Shown in pieces: positions 8,201-8,285 of a stretch of 8,285 bases of DNA. The position numbers and the translations under genes were made by a program. Within the stretch, counting starts at the first letter, position 1, and the number at the start of each line of letters is the position of its first letter. The notes beneath the pieces are model-generated. The model was not told where the DNA came from. It saw only the letters and a list, made by a program, of their open reading frames with translations, and did no database searches. Origin of the DNA: Acidobacteriota bacterium (lineage in GTDB: Bacteria; Acidobacteriota; Vicinamibacteria; Vicinamibacterales; UBA8438); contig WTGR01000542.1 in the NCBI GenBank assembly GCA_011523485.1, positions 1-8,285 of the forward strand. The letters are read 5' to 3'.

Positions 8201-8285
8201 GTCTTCAACCTGACCAACGCCGACAACACGGTCGACACCGCGGTCGGATCGCTGCTGTTCAACTTCGACGGGACGCTGCGCAGCG
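5234..8285 (+). CDS. TonB-dependent receptor, Oar-like, 3'-truncated by window edge
   Basis: Outer-membrane TonB-dependent transporter; 1017 codons are present without a stop, and probably only about 20 C-terminal residues are missing. Residues 1-45 form a signal peptide: basic start, hydrophobic GLTAAMLLVALV, likely cleavage after AAQA. Residues ~50-136 are a carboxypeptidase-regulatory-like beta-sandwich (GVIRGAVRDPAGDPVPG). ETVTVVSEA at 139-147 looks like the TonB-box-like segment. The plug spans ~157-283, with NNFIVDGADFNNPFFGEQ from 208 and GGFVNVITKSGTN at 259-271. The remainder is a 22-strand-type barrel with alternating aromatic strands, ending near EVFNLTNADN. Cys pairs 568/579 and 933/948 probably form disulfides in extracellular loops. 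Such receptors import large substrates such as glycans, peptides or metal chelates; the ligand is not predictable. ATG 5234 was chosen; ATG 5243 in the same frame gives the same signal peptide, and neither has a clear ribosome-binding site. The upstream frame is also open, with GTG at 5183. Confidence 0.95.
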   Translation, partial: MRTMTPTVLHEFRYAAPRHAVRGLTAAMLLVALVGPGVPDVAAQAGTTTGVIRGAVRDPAGDPVPGTLIVIQNRDTDLLTTVETGSSGTFVRALLPPGTYDLTVAPATAGFGTERIEGAVLRVGGMLDLSVELRIVVAETVTVVSEAPRVIDTTDVTRSQRIQEDVVDALPSDGRNFVNLALLTPGASISQGPDGDELNISGQRGIFNNFIVDGADFNNPFFGEQRGGQRPAFTFNQDAIEDLVVVNQGATAEFGRSAGGFVNVITKSGTNDLSGSAHYFGQWDEMAAPFPAARGGGKPDFGRNQAGATLGGPLVRDRAFFFLAYDQQAANETKQAVRHVVNPANLERLGSFLQARWPGLFDDEFGPIRRTDDARSLLAKLDFNLDGRHQASFKYNYTWAEQVNGTFDVDAWGASMNGIEGDESHAFNGSLRSLLTNALSNELRIQWAREDRPRWYDGPLLPGARTAGPPQFERLGGRPFPDIGMDFADGFRIGLPFFLPIDPAFDTRLQVVDNVSFATGDHLFKAGLEYNRTGVEQQFIGFANGRYVFDSVDGFMGFVTQGNRFVTCSDGSSSALGVCPPGTGVAGPVLLYLQSATVPGVPAEQLGLQAFRVHELGAFLQDTWHPHDRVTLDLGLRWEGTWHPTMFVEPADTFFAPYLDDPRFPSDGRIPHDLDNFQPRVGLAWNVAGDGRTVVRANGGSYVARIPMLVFAQHRSTNGAFQQTLFRSSAAAAALGPVPAIDELIDASAAPPFLPDIQVADRDLELPRTWSFSTGLDRDIGRGVAASATFVHARTGQLFRFVNRNDPVFGSPFGIGTHPSGGGINALTVAESSARSRYHGLTLGLRGRGAVRNRPLTFETHYTLAYDRSDDDNERDPFVLRYANAGNLAPEYGWSDRDRRHQVSGYLLATLPGELQLNNVVRYLSASPVSEQCANRGLRAAQPSDRICADGTILTRNTLRRDNAFFTWDIRVSRRFAVGNGTVIEPILEVFNLTNADNTVDTAVGSLLFNFDGTLRS

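Overview
The window is a high-GC bacterial segment, probably from an Acidobacteriota genome of the Vicinamibacteria type. The lineage call is an inference. It rests on the base composition and on the large Oar-like TonB-dependent receptor at the right end, which has a carboxypeptidase-regulatory N-terminus and the plug signatures NNFIVDG and GGFVNVITKSGTN; this receptor class is strongly expanded in that group. No rRNA or other phylogenetic marker is present.

Layout from left to right: (1) the 3' part of a cupin-domain protein on the + strand, whose start lies before the window; (2) a short intergenic stretch with a perfect 13-bp inverted repeat; (3) on the - strand, the first ~45 codons of a RecF/OLD-like AAA ATPase, with an intact Walker A motif and homology that stops at the inverted repeat; (4) 13 nt further upstream in the same orientation, a 4.55-kb gene for a 1517-residue STAND/NACHT-like P-loop NTPase with an N-terminal nuclease-like module and a long helical-repeat C-terminal half; (5) a 96-bp divergent intergenic region containing a small dyad; (6) on the + strand, a TonB-dependent outer-membrane receptor, nearly complete but running off the right edge.

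The most interesting part is the leftward pair STAND NTPase -> RecF/OLD-like ATPase. The domain order nuclease-like module / P-loop NTPase / winged-helix-like segment / helical repeats is that of bacterial STAND immune sensors (Avs-like), so an anti-phage role is a reasonable inference. Two things are odd. The Q-x-K part of the presumed PD-(D/E)xK nuclease motif appears replaced (Y-x-R). The downstream ATPase partner is cut down to its Walker A segment. The locus therefore looks like a defence operon that is decaying or has been remodelled, or one whose effector no longer cuts DNA. The cupin and the receptor look like ordinary chromosomal genes flanking this island.

The whole window is accounted for apart from 371-399 and 5138-5233. 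I see no tRNA, rRNA, CRISPR array or transposase.
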